64,000 nt of DNA from Isoetes taiwanensis (Eukaryota; Streptophyta; Lycopodiopsida; Isoetales; Isoetaceae), in contig JAJEKV010000095.1 in the NCBI GenBank assembly GCA_021234155.1, positions 1,820,043 to 1,884,042 on the forward strand, read 5' to 3'. The notes under the pieces are model-generated. The model did not search any database. It worked only from the letters and a program-made list of their open reading frames with translations, and was not told the DNA's origin. Shown piece by piece: positions 12,022 through 24,339 of this stretch. Position 1 is the first letter of the stretch, and each line of letters begins with the position of its first letter. A program made the position numbers and the translations under genes.

Positions 12022-13680
12022 AGTGAGTGTACTATAAGGGAGTACACAAATTCTGAGTCCAAACTTAAGATTCTCTTAAGATTCCCCTAGATTCTCAAAG
12101 ATTTTCTCTAGATTTCTCAAGATTCTATATAGATTCTCTTAGATTCCTTTAGGCTCTATCAAGATTCCCCTAGAAAATACACTTAGTGTAAAAGATTCCC
12201 TTAGATTCTTAGGATTCTACAAAGATTCCTCGAGATCTCAAACGTTATCACAAGGATCCTCTAAATTTTCCAGAATTCTATGTAGATTCTATAGAGATTC
12301 CCCTAGTTTCTTGAAGATTCCATCAAGATTCCCCTAGATTCTCGAAGATTTTATGAAGATGCACTTAGATTCTGCTAGATTCTGAGCCATTCAATGAAGA
12401 TTCTATAAAGATTCGCTTAGATTCTTGAAGATTCAGGAAAAAGTATCTTAGATTCTCAAAGATTTAAGGAAGATTCCCTTAAATACTCTTAATCCCATAG
12501 ATTACTTAAGGTTCTCTTAAGATTCTCCTAGATTCTCAAAGATTATCCCAAATTTTCCAAGATTCTATATAGATTCTGTTGGATTCCCTTAGATTCTATC
12601 AAGATTCCCCTACTAAACACACTTAATAATGAAAGATTCCCTAAGATTCCACAAAGCTTCCCCTAAATTCTTAAGATTCTATAAAGATTCCTCTAAATTT
12701 TTGAACTTATCACAAGAAACCTCTAGAGTCTCCAAAATTCTATGTGGATTCTCCTAAATTTTCTTAGATTCTACGTAGATTCCCTTAGATTCTATGTAGA
12801 TTCCCTTAGATTCTACTGATGATTTACACCTGATTCTCTAAGATTTTATGAAGATGCACTTCGATTCTACTAGATTCTCTATGATTTCCTTGAGATTCCC
12901 ATAAATTCCCCTAATTTTGTTGGGGTTCCCTAGCCTCCTAAAGATCATCTCAAAAATCATCTAGATTCCCCATGTTTCTATGTAGATTCTCCCATCATAG
13001 ATTCCCAAAGATTCTCTTGAGGTTCATTTAAATTCTCCAAAATCCTATGGAGATTCCCCTAGAGTCTCTTAAATTCCCATAGATTCTGTAAAATTCTAAG
13101 TTTCCAAAAAGAAACTTAGTATTCGATCACATTAGCTCCAACTGCGACGGAACGATGCCAAAGTACCACTCATTGGAAAGTTCTCGACGAGAGGAATCCA
13201 ATAGTGTGGGCCCCACCTTCATCCGACCCCTCTACTGCAAGTTATCGGCCTTTGAAGCTGATTATAAAAAAGAAACTTCCTAGAAAGTCCACCCATTAAT
13301 GTTGGTGCCACCTCATTACCTTTTTATTAAATAAGGGTGCCACCTCACCTCTTTTAATAAAGAAATTGCAATTTAATAAAAAAGTTAATGGTTAGGATTT
13401 CTCCTCCCCCATTTGATCCAACGGTTAAGATTGACTGCACCAAAAAGCACCTTTTAAGACACCTTCCTTGCACCTTCCCTTTAAAAAATCAAGGGCCAAG
13501 ATTTCACACGTGCCCGATCGACGGTCCATGGATGGGGTGCATGCCCCATGCATGGCCCATGCATGCCCCCCATCAAATCCAAGGGCCATTTAAGCGCCAC
13601 CTCAAAAATTAGACGGATCGGATTAATCTCTACCCACACTCACCCCCCCATAGGACCCATAAAATAATTGTATATATATA
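12019..13680 (+). repeat. TAJ full unit, right palindrome arm
   Basis: Plus-strand unit: ACAAGTGAGTGTACTATAAG start, GATTC array (about 12056-13095), then the conserved block from ttcgatcacattagctcc through cattggaaagttctc, multiple gccacctca words, CACGTG (13507-13512), CATGCATG (13547-13554, 13558-13565), and the terminal AATTGTATATATATA. Near the centre it is essentially identical to the left arm; outer parts differ at scattered positions and by small indels. The 74-codon frames near the outer end of each arm are mirror images and not evidence of a gene. Confidence 0.9.
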
Positions 13681-13698
13681 AGAGATATATATATATAT

Positions 13699-13860
13699 AT
13701 ACAAGTATTTGTACTATGAGGGAGTGTTCGAAATCGAATGTACATACATAGGTTTTCCAAGAATCTATTAGGATTCTCCAAGATACTGTGAGTATTCCTT
13801 AAAATTATATAAAGATCCATTCCAAAGCACACCCAATGTGAATGATATACTTAGGTGGAG
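13699..13860 (+). repeat. Truncated TAJ 5' end after TA tract
   Basis: After (TA)n at 13685-13698, the sequence ACAAGTATTTGTACTATGAG begins a further unit start. About 150 bp of GATTC-like sequence follow before similarity fades. It resembles the start at 19628. Confidence 0.75.
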
Positions 13861-16229
13861 TGTATGAAGTTGATTTGTCATTGTGTGTCAAGCCATTTGA
13901 TGCAAAATTTGATAAAATTCTATGAATTCCCCTCAATTACCTTAAGATCTCTCTTTATTCTAAAAGACTCTATAGAGATGAGATTTCTTTTCAATGAACA
14001 TGTGCAGATGTGAAGATTTGACTTCTCCAATTCTTGGCAAAACTACACGAAAAAACAATGTCAAAATGCAACATTCGATATGCACAAATGCTTTGGTAGC
14101 TTTCTTCTAGGTTTTCGGGCACACACTGAGTGGCTTATCATTATGTAAATCATGATAGTTGTTTTTGGTTTTTGGATGCTAACATTAGCAGTCTGAAATT
14201 TTTAAGATAGCTTCAAGAGTCCATAAACATGCTAAATGCATAATAAACACGCTAAATGCATAATATTACATGAACTTAGAGGCTCTAAAACTCGTTGGCA
14301 TTGCTTTGGCAGAGTCTTATGACCTTATCTGATTATTAACCACTAATTCATTGTTTTATCTTATTATTGACAAAATCAAAATGACTATAATAAAAAAATA
14401 GTTATTGCAAGAGGTCATGTATATAGCCAAGCTTTTAGCAGGACCTGCAAAGGCGGTATTTATGACTCGTATTTGGGGAAGCTTTTCCTTAGATGAGATG
14501 GAATTTCAGCCAACTCGTTCCCATTGACTCGTTCCCATTCACTCATCTAGTTAAGGGGTGTCATAGAAACGATAAGTTCGGAATCACAATCAATTCCTTT
14601 CTCAAATCCGGCTACAGCTGCACAAGTTTTTCTTGCATGTTGTAAATGATCTACAAAGAAAAAGAACCCTAGAATAAAATGGAAGGTAGCTAACCATAGT
14701 TCACTGCATTAATCTTAATAGCTACACCTACGGACGTCAACCGAAAGGGGCATGATTCATATATTCATCAACCCAAAGGGGCATGATTCATATATTCCAT
14801 TGAGCGTCGTTCCTTAATAGCTACTCCACCTATGGACGTCAACCTAAAGGGGCATGATTCATATATTCGTCAACCTAAAGGGGCATGATTCATATATTCC
14901 ATTGAGCATCCTTCCTGCCAAGGCTGTATGTCTTTTTCCAACTTAATTAAATCCAAAATATTATATACTCTTGTCATGCTATCGGTTGGAGACAGGTTAA
15001 AAAAATTGGCATGTTATTGGGGTTCAAACATGCTTACGCATTTAGAGGATCAGTACATTTTAAATGGAATTCTAGATTGAGTTGCGAGCCATCTGCATGT
15101 CCATCCATTTTTCAAGTTCTACATGTTTCTGTTAAAATATTTGGATCTTGGGATAACATTAATTCTCTCCTTTTCGTTCGTTCTCTGGATCAAAGAAAGG
15201 GCTTCTATTTACATTCATCTTTCAGTTACCAAATTGGCATTGAAGCTAGGATTCTTACACTTTTTGCTGTGGCAATATCTTTACATATGAATTTCAGCAT
15301 AACAAAACTATACAGTACCTTTCATTTGCAGAATTACGTTATGTGGCATACAGCACACCACAAGATATACTATAGCTTCAGATTGTGAAACGGTCGCAAA
15401 TATATTCACACTTTTTGTTTTAAGAAACAAAAGAGCAGGCCTGACCCTGGGCTATCAGTTCTAAGTTCGAAAGTCCTTCAAGGATTTTTTATTCTTTAGC
15501 ACTAACAAAGTTCATCATCAACAAAAACCTAGTTTGAATTGCTACATGTGGTCATTTGAATATGCATATGCAATTGGAGACCCATGATATGGTGAATATT
15601 ATTGAGCACGCATATAGATGGTCATGCAAGGATGTGTATTGCTCTCACCAGAGCCAAATGCACCATCGCTATGACCAGCACCAAAGCACCCATTATTGCG
15701 TTATTCTGGCAACTTTATGGTTTTGCTTAAATTTATATACAGACTCTGCCGCTTATATACACAAAAAGTAGAGCTTTCTTTTGTAAGTTATGGCAATCTC
15801 TTCCTAACTGATTGATAAAAAAAGGCTTTCCTGAATCATCTCTAGTGGATGTCAGTCTCTACAACTTCAAAAACGTCACCAAACCCCTGACACATCAAGG
15901 AAAAGAAGTTACCCCAGTATCAAGGAACACCAAGGAGAAAAGACCAGGTATCGCAGATCACTTACCTCTGCTATGTTTGCTCACTTCCAAAAATTAAAAG
16001 ATTCTGAAAATGTTACCTCACCCTTTTGTTCTGCTTGTTCATGTATTTCTCGCACCAAACCAGAAATGCTAACTTTGAATGTCCTAAATCCAGATACCAT
16101 AAACCTTCATGATAAATTCCATGGCTACGTACTGCAATCACAATGATAGATTAAGTAATTCCCAATCTACAACCATATCCCGCACATTTGAAAACTGAAT
16201 GACAAAACCATAAATGTCTAGAAATGGTC
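13861..16229. other. No supported gene; tandem repeat at 14716-14910
   Basis: AT-rich unique DNA. At 14716-14910 a block containing ggacgtcaacc, aaaggggcatgattcatat and a ccattgagc end is tandemly duplicated (period about 110 bp), and each copy itself contains two diverged shorter repeats. The 125-codon plus frame at 15011-15388 has no family pattern and I treat it as chance. Confidence 0.5.
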
Positions 16230-16510
16230 AGCCAAAAGCAAGCACCAATCTGCTTGCAGCCTCAAACATTTGTTGGCTCCTTGCTATGAGAATAGACTGT
16301 CTATGCTGCATATGAGATAGTATCTTAGATACACATTTTGTCAAGAACCGCAATAGATTGACAAAGTTTGCAATAAATAATTTTAAGCGCATCCACACTG
16401 GCCACATCTTGATCATGTCCACATTTAATCACTTTTGAATGGATGACAATGCCCTCTGCTAGAAAACCTCCCAAACATCTTGAGAGGTTTAAACTACAGC
16501 AGCTTATTAT
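16230..16510 (-). pseudogene. PPR protein fragment (PLS type), decayed
   Basis: PLS-type pentatricopeptide proteins bind organellar RNA. On the minus strand the frame around 16495-16325 reads EGIVIHSKVIKCGHDQDV, then DALKIIYCKL and IAVLDKM. This matches the usual G-x-x-IH-x-x-VIK-x-G-x-x-x-DV, then AL-x-x-x-Y-x-K, then A-x-x-x-FDKM of one and a half repeats. A stop follows immediately, and the expected RDTISYAA-like continuation carries further stops. No neighbouring repeats are visible, so only a tiny part of a protein normally several hundred residues long is left. Confidence 0.6.
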
Positions 16511-16639
16511 GCTATGAAACAATAAAAAATGACCAAACATGAGCATGGATATTGCCTAAAGATGCTACGCAGACTCAAATTTTAGCTGTTACCCAAGAGA
16601 TAGGACTTCAAAATCTGCAATTGATGCATGCAATTTTAA

Positions 16640-16856
16640 TGTGGAGACAAAGCAAAGCACAAAGAAATCTAACCTGCACTCCATGCCGTTGAAGAACCTC
16701 ACGAAGAACCTGCTGATGGAGTGCTTCTTGCAGTAAATAAAAGAATGTTGTTGCAACCTTTGTCCGTGATAATCTGGCGCAGCCAAAGGAAATCACTGGA
16801 AAAGGTGTTTTTTCTTGTCCGAGATTGCACATGGCAAAGTGAGGCACCAAGTTCAC
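16640..16856 (-). other. Candidate exon, unassigned
   Basis: A minus-strand open stretch includes SRTKVATTFFYLLQEAL and ends near a plausible donor (GTGCAG|GTTAGA at about 16670). A run of this form faintly recalls the C-terminal winged helix of kleisins (RTR-x-x-A-x-x-FF-x-x-L), but the match is too short to name it. It may belong with the local exon-like repeat at 17168-17885. Confidence 0.2.
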
Positions 16857-17167
16857 AGTCTAATGGGGATGCAACCTAATTGCCCTTATCGAGCCACAGC
16901 CATTGACAGAGCCACAATTATCAATCAATAAATGCAGAAGACTTCCTTCAAATCCTTTAATTGACGAGAATAGACATGGCATGGGCAGAACAGCACTTTG
17001 GGTCAATTAGGGACTGAATCAGTTCAAAGTTACGTAGCACTGCATGTAGATCTAGAAGCTCTGCTAGTTTGAGCAGGCCTACATGCTAACTTATCTGCAT
17101 TTTTTCATATTATTAGACTACTCAGTTGTGAAATACAAAACATGTGCTTGTATATCTATTTTCCAAA

Positions 17168-17420
17168 ACAAACCTTGTCAATTAGATCCGGTGGAGGAAC
17201 TTGTCTCATTTGAGAATTTGCAAGAAGAAGACTAAATGCTCGCATTGATTTTTAACATTTTTCTTCTGGAGATGGAAAATAAGCATGTCAAATTGCAAAA
17301 TAATGGCAAATAATGCCATTCCAGTAAATATGCAGGGGCTTCCTAAGCTCGCCAACACTTTGCAAGGAGGCCACAGCTATCGGCACCTATAGTAGACATG
17401 TCTCCAGCTGAGTAACATGA
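17168..17420. repeat. Local duplication, copy 1 (partner 17700-17885)
   Basis: A block from ttttccaaaacaaaccttg through ctcatttgagaatttgcaag is repeated at 17700-17840 with a few differences. A second shared block (ggccac...ctatagtagacatgtctcc) lies at 17365-17412 and 17838-17876, so the second copy has lost internal DNA. On the minus strand the shared part reads ANSQMRQVPPPDLIDK up to a possible GTTTGT donor, so an exon may have been duplicated. Confidence 0.85.
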
Positions 17421-17699
17421 GAAATAACGATTCCATTGTATAGAGTTGAGAATTACCCTGGGAAAATGTAGAGCAGCATGATCTGCCAAGACATCATGCA
17501 CAGGAATGATGTTTTGAACTGATATGATATTATTCTAGGCCACCACTCCATAAATCCTTCATAATGATATAACTGTTAAATTATAATTACCTGCAAATCG
17601 GAAGCTTCCACAACATATAGTTCTCACCTGCATATAAAAGCCTAAGGTACCTCCATTTGATCCCAAGTTTAAAGATTTTGCTTAGAAGAATAGCAGTGA

Positions 17700-17885
17700 G
17701 TTATGTTTCCAAAACAAACCTTGTCAATTAGATCCGGTGGAGGAACCTGTCTCATTTGAGAATTTGCAAGAAGAAGACTAAATGCTCGCTTTGATTTTTA
17801 ACATTTCTCTTCTGAAGATGCAAAATAAGCACGTAAGGAGGCCACCTATAGTAGACATGTCTCCAGCTGAGTAACATGAGTTGAT
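17700..17885. repeat. Local duplication, copy 2
   Basis: Partner of 17168-17420, about 530 bp downstream in the same orientation and shortened internally. Adjacent minus-strand sequence (18006-17880) has a hydrophobic open stretch (HIVAGPALWALIFSAACC) of unknown family. Confidence 0.85.
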
Positions 17886-18439
17886 CAGGACTGTTAAGGC
17901 AGCAAGCTGCACTGAATATCAAAGCCCATAAGGCAGGTCCTGCAACAATATGCTTCCATGAGGTGTTTAAAATGGCAATCATCTGAAGCTGCATTAGGCA
18001 AAACATGCATTAGAATGATGGAAATGACAACATAACACATGCAAAGCAGACCTTTAAAACTCACACCATAACATGTCCATCTGGGAGTCAGCCTTTATAT
18101 AGATTAGCATGTCCACCACTTCCCACTGGATGATTTGCCAAATGATTCACTCTGAAGATATTCTTTGCGGGAAGATATTCTTTGCGGCCATTCACCAGTT
18201 TGAGCCCTGAGATGCAGTATTATTACCTTAGTACAACAACGGTAAAAAAAAATGATAGGGAAGAACTGAGATAAAACATGCAAATTTGTGCAGTATCTTA
18301 CATCCTAATTTCTCTTCCTTCAAAAACAAAGACATGAATTGCACAGCCGCATCCTCTTGTATTCTGTCTAGCAGATCGATGCTCAAAATGACAAAATCCA
18401 TCTGCTTTTAGAAACGAGATGATGCTTCAGCCTAGAAAA

Positions 18440-18736
18440 TCAAATAGAAACATCAATCGAGAAATGCAGAATAGCCGTATAAGAATCAAATTCGTACATC
18501 GTCACCGGAGAACTCCTGGCTACTTCGAGATGTAATGTTTGGACATGAGATTTATCAGCAGGATTTGGCAATGCCCGGAATGCTCTCAGACTGATAAAGA
18601 AGACGAAAAAAGAAAAAATCCCTTCCATAACTCTGCCATAGCTGCTTACCATCAGGCCGCCAATGCAAGCAAATAAACAGAATAGAATTAAAGGAAGACT
18701 TTTACACAGCCCTACTGTTATAGAGCAGAGCTCCAA
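18440..18736 (-). other. Open frame with one or two hydrophobic segments, unassigned
   Basis: A 98-codon minus frame contains the hydrophobic stretches LPLILFCLFACIGGLMV and GIFSFFVFFISL, compatible with two membrane segments, then a polar tail. I do not recognise the family. It lies between other minus-strand exon-like pieces (17.7-19.3 kb), so it may be an exon of a decayed membrane-protein gene. Confidence 0.2.
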
Positions 18737-18920
18737 ATCCGGTCATATTTGGCCCAGACGAAAATTACCATAAAGAACCGACTGCCGGAGCAAGAGTCTT
18801 GATCAACATTTCCTTTCCAACTGCAGAAACGAAACGCACAATAAGAACAGAGCGATTGAACAAAGATTTAGTACATAAATAGGAGCAAATGCCGGAATAA
18901 TTCTAGACTGGGTACTGGCC

Positions 18921-19256
18921 TCAGAACAAAATTGTTCGCCGCAAACCAGAGGGTAACTTAGAAAGCAATGCTAAACCAACTTGAACATTATGCTCATCCC
19001 AGAACGAAGGATTCCCCTCTAACTCGAAATGTGGAGCAGTGCACGGTCCTTTTGATTGAGAAAATCCCAAGGACATGATGACTGTATTACCTGATTCTTT
19101 CAAGAGCTTTAGAGCTTGCTTTCTATCTCGCTTCCAACTCCAAGAATAACCGACATTTCTAAGGAAGCAAAATCCGTGGTCTTCTTCACTGTCATGACGC
19201 TCTAGCTCTTCTATAGCTGCACAGAATAGATCGAAAGAGGAGCAAGGTTCTAACAA
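18921..19256 (-). other. Candidate exon, 111 codons, unassigned
   Basis: Minus-strand frame with balanced, protein-like composition: FDLFCAAIEELERHDSEEDH, then RKQALKLLKESG. Predicted soluble and partly helical. The frame remains open upstream of the first Met-like codon, so it could be the inside of an exon. No family recognised. Confidence 0.25.
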
Positions 19257-19430
19257 AATCGTTTCTTCTAGGATTTTTTGCAGACCACGGATGAACTGTG
19301 AAGAATTGCGTCAATATTTCTAGACTGCCACATCGCTAGAAATGAGGAGCCATCAGCAACAAAGCGAAACTCGAATGGCGCTCCACATTGCCGCCATAAC
19401 ACAGACACGAAGAAATCCAAGTTTCGCAAA

Positions 19431-19627
19431 TCTAACGGTGGAAAACAAAAGCCCCAAATAAAGGGGCTCCAAATCTAACGGTCGAAAATAAAAGCCCCAA
19501 ATAAAGGGGCTTTCTGGGTGGCGCAACGTGGGCCGTCCAGATCTGGGATCGACGGCCAACGCGGCGACACCCAAATCTCTACTTATAAGGGGGCAGCTTA
19601 TATAATTGTATATATATACCTGATATA
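19431..19627 (+). repeat. TAJ 3' segment subtype b, with two GCCCC hairpins
   Basis: Contains two tandem related hairpins, AGCCCCAAATAAAGGGGCT (19450-19468) and AAAGCCCC...GGGGCTTT (19491-19513), then gacggccaacgcggcgacacc, and the terminus AATTGTATATATATA. Directly followed by ACAAGTATGTGTACTATAAG at the short TA junction. Confidence 0.85.
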
Positions 19628-19810
19628 CAAGTATGTGTACTATAAGGGGTGTACGGAGACGAATGTACATACGTGAGTTTCTATAAGATTTTTAAGTTTA
19701 TCAGCATTCCATTAAGACTATCCAATATTTTGGAAATATTCTATAAGATTCTTCGAGAGTTTCTAGAGATATATTAACATTCCCCAAGCTACTGGAGTAT
19801 TCCTTAAGAT
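19628..19810 (+). repeat. Truncated TAJ 5' end
   Basis: Starts ACAAGTATGTGTACTATAAG and shares gaatgtacatac with the start at 13699. GATTC-like words fade after about 180 bp. Confidence 0.7.
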
Positions 19811-22800
19811 TATTCAAAAAATCATTGCAAAGGACACCCTTCCTTAAGATCCCCTACAAAACAATGCCAAAATACGTCCTGCACGTTTCAAGTTTCTAGT
19901 AATGCAGAACCTCAACCTCAAGGGCTAAGACCTTTTTACTACCAACTATCAAGGGAGCACATGGCGAACGAAGTTATTGGCAGTATTGTCGCCAAATTTT
20001 TAAATTATTCTGCACGTTGTAGTATTGTCACCAAATTCTCAAATTATTCTGCAATTGTCATCTGAAAGTGAATTTTGAGCTTAAATAGGTCAGTATCTAA
20101 AGTTGAGTGTCAAAAATTAAGTTTAAAGAAGTCAATATAATAGTGGAAGTTGGATCGATCAACAATGCCATATAGATTTATATAATTGTCTACTAGTCAT
20201 TTAACAATCTACAACAAGTAATCATTGGTAAATCCCAAAATTCTATTTGCTTACATCGAATATCATAATCCACTAATTTATTGCTATTACATCGAATTTT
20301 TTTTGTTGCCTAAAATACTTCGTTACGGCGCCCTTTCTAATTAAAGGACCTAAAGGACAGGTCCAAACATGGATCAGACTGCCAATGCTTTCATATTCTC
20401 AACCTCCACTTCGAAAAGCTTACTTTTTAATCACAGAAAGTTGAAAGTTGAAAGTTGAAAGTTGAAAGTTGAAAGTTGAAGTTACCAGGCAAGGTCAATG
20501 AAAATATCGAAGTTAAATTTGAATTAAACTAAAAGAGTCAGTGAGCATGCCTATACTTTTAAATGTCAAAAACTTGAACATGTTTCTCGATATAATATTG
20601 TGATCACATCTAATACGAAAGGAAAGATTTTATAAGAAATAGCTATGCTAAATGTATATAGGGATGGTGATATAATGTACCAGGTAATTTTCGTGGAAGG
20701 GGCCTTTGTGCCCCGTAAAAAAAATTGGGGCAGTATTGCCAGACGAAGCATCACGAGCGGTTGGAAAAAAGGTTGGAATTAGGTTCTAAACTTCAATTCT
20801 TCCAATTGAAGCTGAACCATTGTGTACACCTTATTGCATTAATCGATTGAACACACAACTAAACAAAGGTCAAATAAGAAATACAATTAAGTTAAATGAG
20901 GCTCTTATTCAAATTGTCGCTCATTCTTTGATGAGATGTCTCAAAATCATCCAAAGCCAGCAAACCTTCACCATGCTCGGGGCACACACAACTAAACAAC
21001 TTAGACTCTATATGCCCAAAGGCATAGCTCAATTATGGTCCAAAGGCGCCTTCTCCAATCATATTATAAGATCTAAATTTGTTTGTAGCCTTGTCTAGCT
21101 CAGCATATGTAAAAACGCTTAGTAGAACCTATCTTGTCACAAAGCTGGATGCAAATTGATGATGTTGAACTAGTGATACTAGCTCACTATTGTTTATTAA
21201 GACTTCTCAGTAAAGAGTCGAGTTAAATTTGAATTTAAAGTAAAAGGGTGCATAAAGATTTTAGCATAGAATGTGGTTCATTTTGTCATTACATTAATTA
21301 CGTGCTAGAATTCAAGAAGTCAAAGTTTGCATTGGAGAAGTCATGCTCACCATGGTGGGCAAGGCTAATTATGATATTTTAAAACAACTATATATTTTCC
21401 TTTGAGGATGCTTCAAAAATAGTTGCAAATAAGCCTTGCCACCCCAACATAATCTCTTTTTAATACGACCTTGATTGCCCCATCCCTTACATTCTCTCAA
21501 ACTACCCTTAGATTTTTTATCAATTAGGTTCTCTCTCAAGATTATGTGCCGTTATTGTATGGAGAGAACACATGATATGGAACAATTGTTACATGGAATG
21601 ATGCATATGATATAATGACTATGGTTAATGGTATGGCCCTTTGAGATATAATATTAGGGCATACAAACATTCGAGAACACTAGTATATGAGATAAACAAA
21701 AATGTTGTTGATGATCACTCCACAACTAACTCATCATCTTAACATTCATCACTAGTATATGAGATACACAACACCAATGTTGTTGACCTTATTTTGGAGC
21801 TATTTACATTGCATATCATCCCGAGGAGCCCGATGGAGCGGATATGAACCACCCCGCTTCCCAATGAGTTACCCCATCACCTATTACTTGTGGCACTTGG
21901 TGAGTAGGTCCTATCGAGGCTAGGATGATTCAATCAGCCGCATAATCAAATTGTTGACCACCATTTGTTTGGATGAGATGTCTCAAAATCATTTGTATGT
22001 TATAATGGGGCATGCACCCCATTTGCTGAAGCTAGTTCCCCGATCCGGAACCCATATTGAAAATCTTGGCCCAACCATTTTTTAATGTCGCAAGGAAGGT
22101 GTGTTCAAAAGAACCAATTTAGTGCCCTTGAATATAGGCAAATATCTTGTATCAAAACCACCATGACATCATCATAAACCATTAAATTTTTTATTAAAAT
22201 AGTTGAGATTGATATATTTAATGCATTTAATTAATATTAAAACGATCTAAATGAGTGGCATTGTGAATTTAATTACCTTGTGGGTTTATATCTTTGCGGC
22301 ATAGAAATCTTAACTTTGTTCCATAATTGTTCCGGCCGGGCTTTGTGGTTAGCCGTATTTTTCCGTAAAAACCATGCTAATAAGGTGTTTGCATATAGGC
22401 TACCCAAATATATAGGGGAAAGGGGCCATGGGTTGAGGTGAATATGAGTGAATTGGTAAATGATGTTTGCGGTAATGTGGCAATATAGCTAGAGCATTTG
22501 TTGGATGTGATGCCCGTGATTGCATTGGCAAAGTTGTTGTCCATTAACAAAGGCTACATTTGCGTGAAACTTGTTCCCGGTTTTGTTGTGAAGAATGGCA
22601 AAAATCTCGCATCACCATCTCGCATACCGGGATCGAATGGTTGGCGATAATAGCATCCCATTGGATCTGTACCATAATGCCGCAAACAACAGACAAGACA
22701 ATTGAGAATCTTGGAGAACATATCTTGTTCTTAAACATGAATGCACATGTCATGTTTATTTACCATCAACTTTGACAACCGCGTGAACACGGAGACCGAG

Positions 22801-24036
22801 ATTCGGGCATTTCATATGAGTCTTGACCACTTGGAACTAGCCCAAATCCCGGATAAGTTAAAGTCGTAGGTGCAAAGGAATAATGATCGATTTCCTGCAC
22901 ACCCTAGTCGTCTTGCAATTTATAACCGGCCTTTGCTCCTTTCTTTTTTTTCAAGTTGTGCCGCTTGACGTTTTGTCCTAGATTATTCAAAGAATGGACA
23001 AAGGAGAAGTCGACCGGGGCCACATCATTGTGTTACCGAGTAAATTACAATTAAATACAGATGTAAATTGAAATTGGTGTCTGCCAATGTGCTTGTTCCA
23101 AGAGGAATTAACATAACAAAATGGAGACTTTACCTTCTGACAGGGATGCCTGAATGGCTCTTCAATTCATTCCGCCTCCAAGTGTTGCATGTAAGAAAAT
23201 AAGAGAATAAATAGCGGTGTTCTTTGTATTCCCGCTTTGATCTTAAACATATAGGGCGCCACAAAGACATATCGACCAGCTTGATTTGTAACTCAATGAT
23301 CTTTTTGCCGATAAAATATTATCTCGCTACACGACCCTCGTTTTTAAGCAATAGGCACTAAAAGCTCAACACTTCAACTATTCATATTGGCAAGCATATA
23401 CATGGGGCCTTAGAACCCAAAATAAACTTTGTTGTGTACATGTGCTGCTACATAGTATATACACAAAAAGAACTACCTTGTGCGAGATCTCAAGCAAACG
23501 ACGGGTTGGTCTTTGCGCAATGGCATGCGACCCCCTTCCGTGCGATAATTTGTATCTGTAATCATAGGCTAGCTCTTCTCCCATTGCAATCTGGAGTATG
23601 TATGTTGATGTTAGAACAATATTTCCAATCCCTCATTGCTCAGTTAAGATACAGCCTTTGGCCAAATAGTTGGCAATAACAGTATGGACTATCTACAATA
23701 AACTGCATAAATGTTCATACTTACATCCGTACTAGCATATAGCCCAACATGGGCAAGTTGGCAATCCATGCTTTCCACTAAAACTTGGTAGTTAATTAGA
23801 TTTGGTGCACAACTGGAAAATCTCAAAAATATTATTCAGCATTTTATATACATCAAGAATGAGTGATAAAATTACCTGTGATTTATAAATCTTGAAACGT
23901 TTCCAAAATGTGTTGCATCAAACTCAAGGGATTCCAAACTCAAGGGACTCCCAGGTAATAGCTCAAGCAGTTTCAAGTGAAAGCCTTTGCTCTCGCAAAA
24001 TTTTATGCATGAATCGGCACTTCTGATTGCAACAAT
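19811..24036. other. No supported gene; heptamer microsatellite and old repeat
   Basis: A GTTGAAA heptamer repeat lies at about 20436-20482. Segments at 20090-20280, 20500-20560 and 21170-21300 share words (aaatttgaatt...aaagtaaaagggt; tcgaat..catagtc.actaattta) with 36640-36990, marking an old dispersed repeat. At 21680-21780 ctagtatatgagata...gttgttga is present twice. The 22544-22775 frames on both strands overlap and look accidental. Confidence 0.5.
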
Positions 24037-24339
24037 TTGAATAAAAGAGAGACCACATTCCGAATAGAAGCCGGCATTCAAGACAGCGATAAGCCAACAA
24101 AACTAACCTTGCAACCAAATGCTACGCCAGACCGCCGGTCTAGCAACTTCGCCATGTACAGAACAAAATTGGTCGAAAAGAAATGCGATGACAATCAACG
24201 TAGGCAGAGATACTCAGACCCATCGAAAACCCTGCAGAAAATAAGGATTAAATTCAAAGAACCAAGTAAAGAACTGGGCTGTGGTTCGTACTGTGGCGAA
24301 ATCTCAATGCCATGGAATTCAAGGGGAAGACCATACTGA
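24037..24339 (+). other. Open frame spanning duplication left edge, unassigned
   Basis: A 100-codon plus frame, basic and hydrophilic (RRQRYSDPSKTLQKIRIKFK). Its last part lies in the duplicated block and is repeated at the very start of the window, where the frame's beginning is cut off. No family recognised. Confidence 0.2.

Noticed and set aside
10306-13612. Two similar 74-codon frames (starting MVRI.PPPFDPTVKIDC)
   Set aside because: They are the mirror copies of one non-coding TAJ 3' segment in the palindrome arms; a frame-disrupted version is present at 1626 and 29725.
15011-15388. 125-codon plus-strand frame as a gene
   Set aside because: No recognisable motif or splice context, in AT-rich DNA where chance frames of this size occur.
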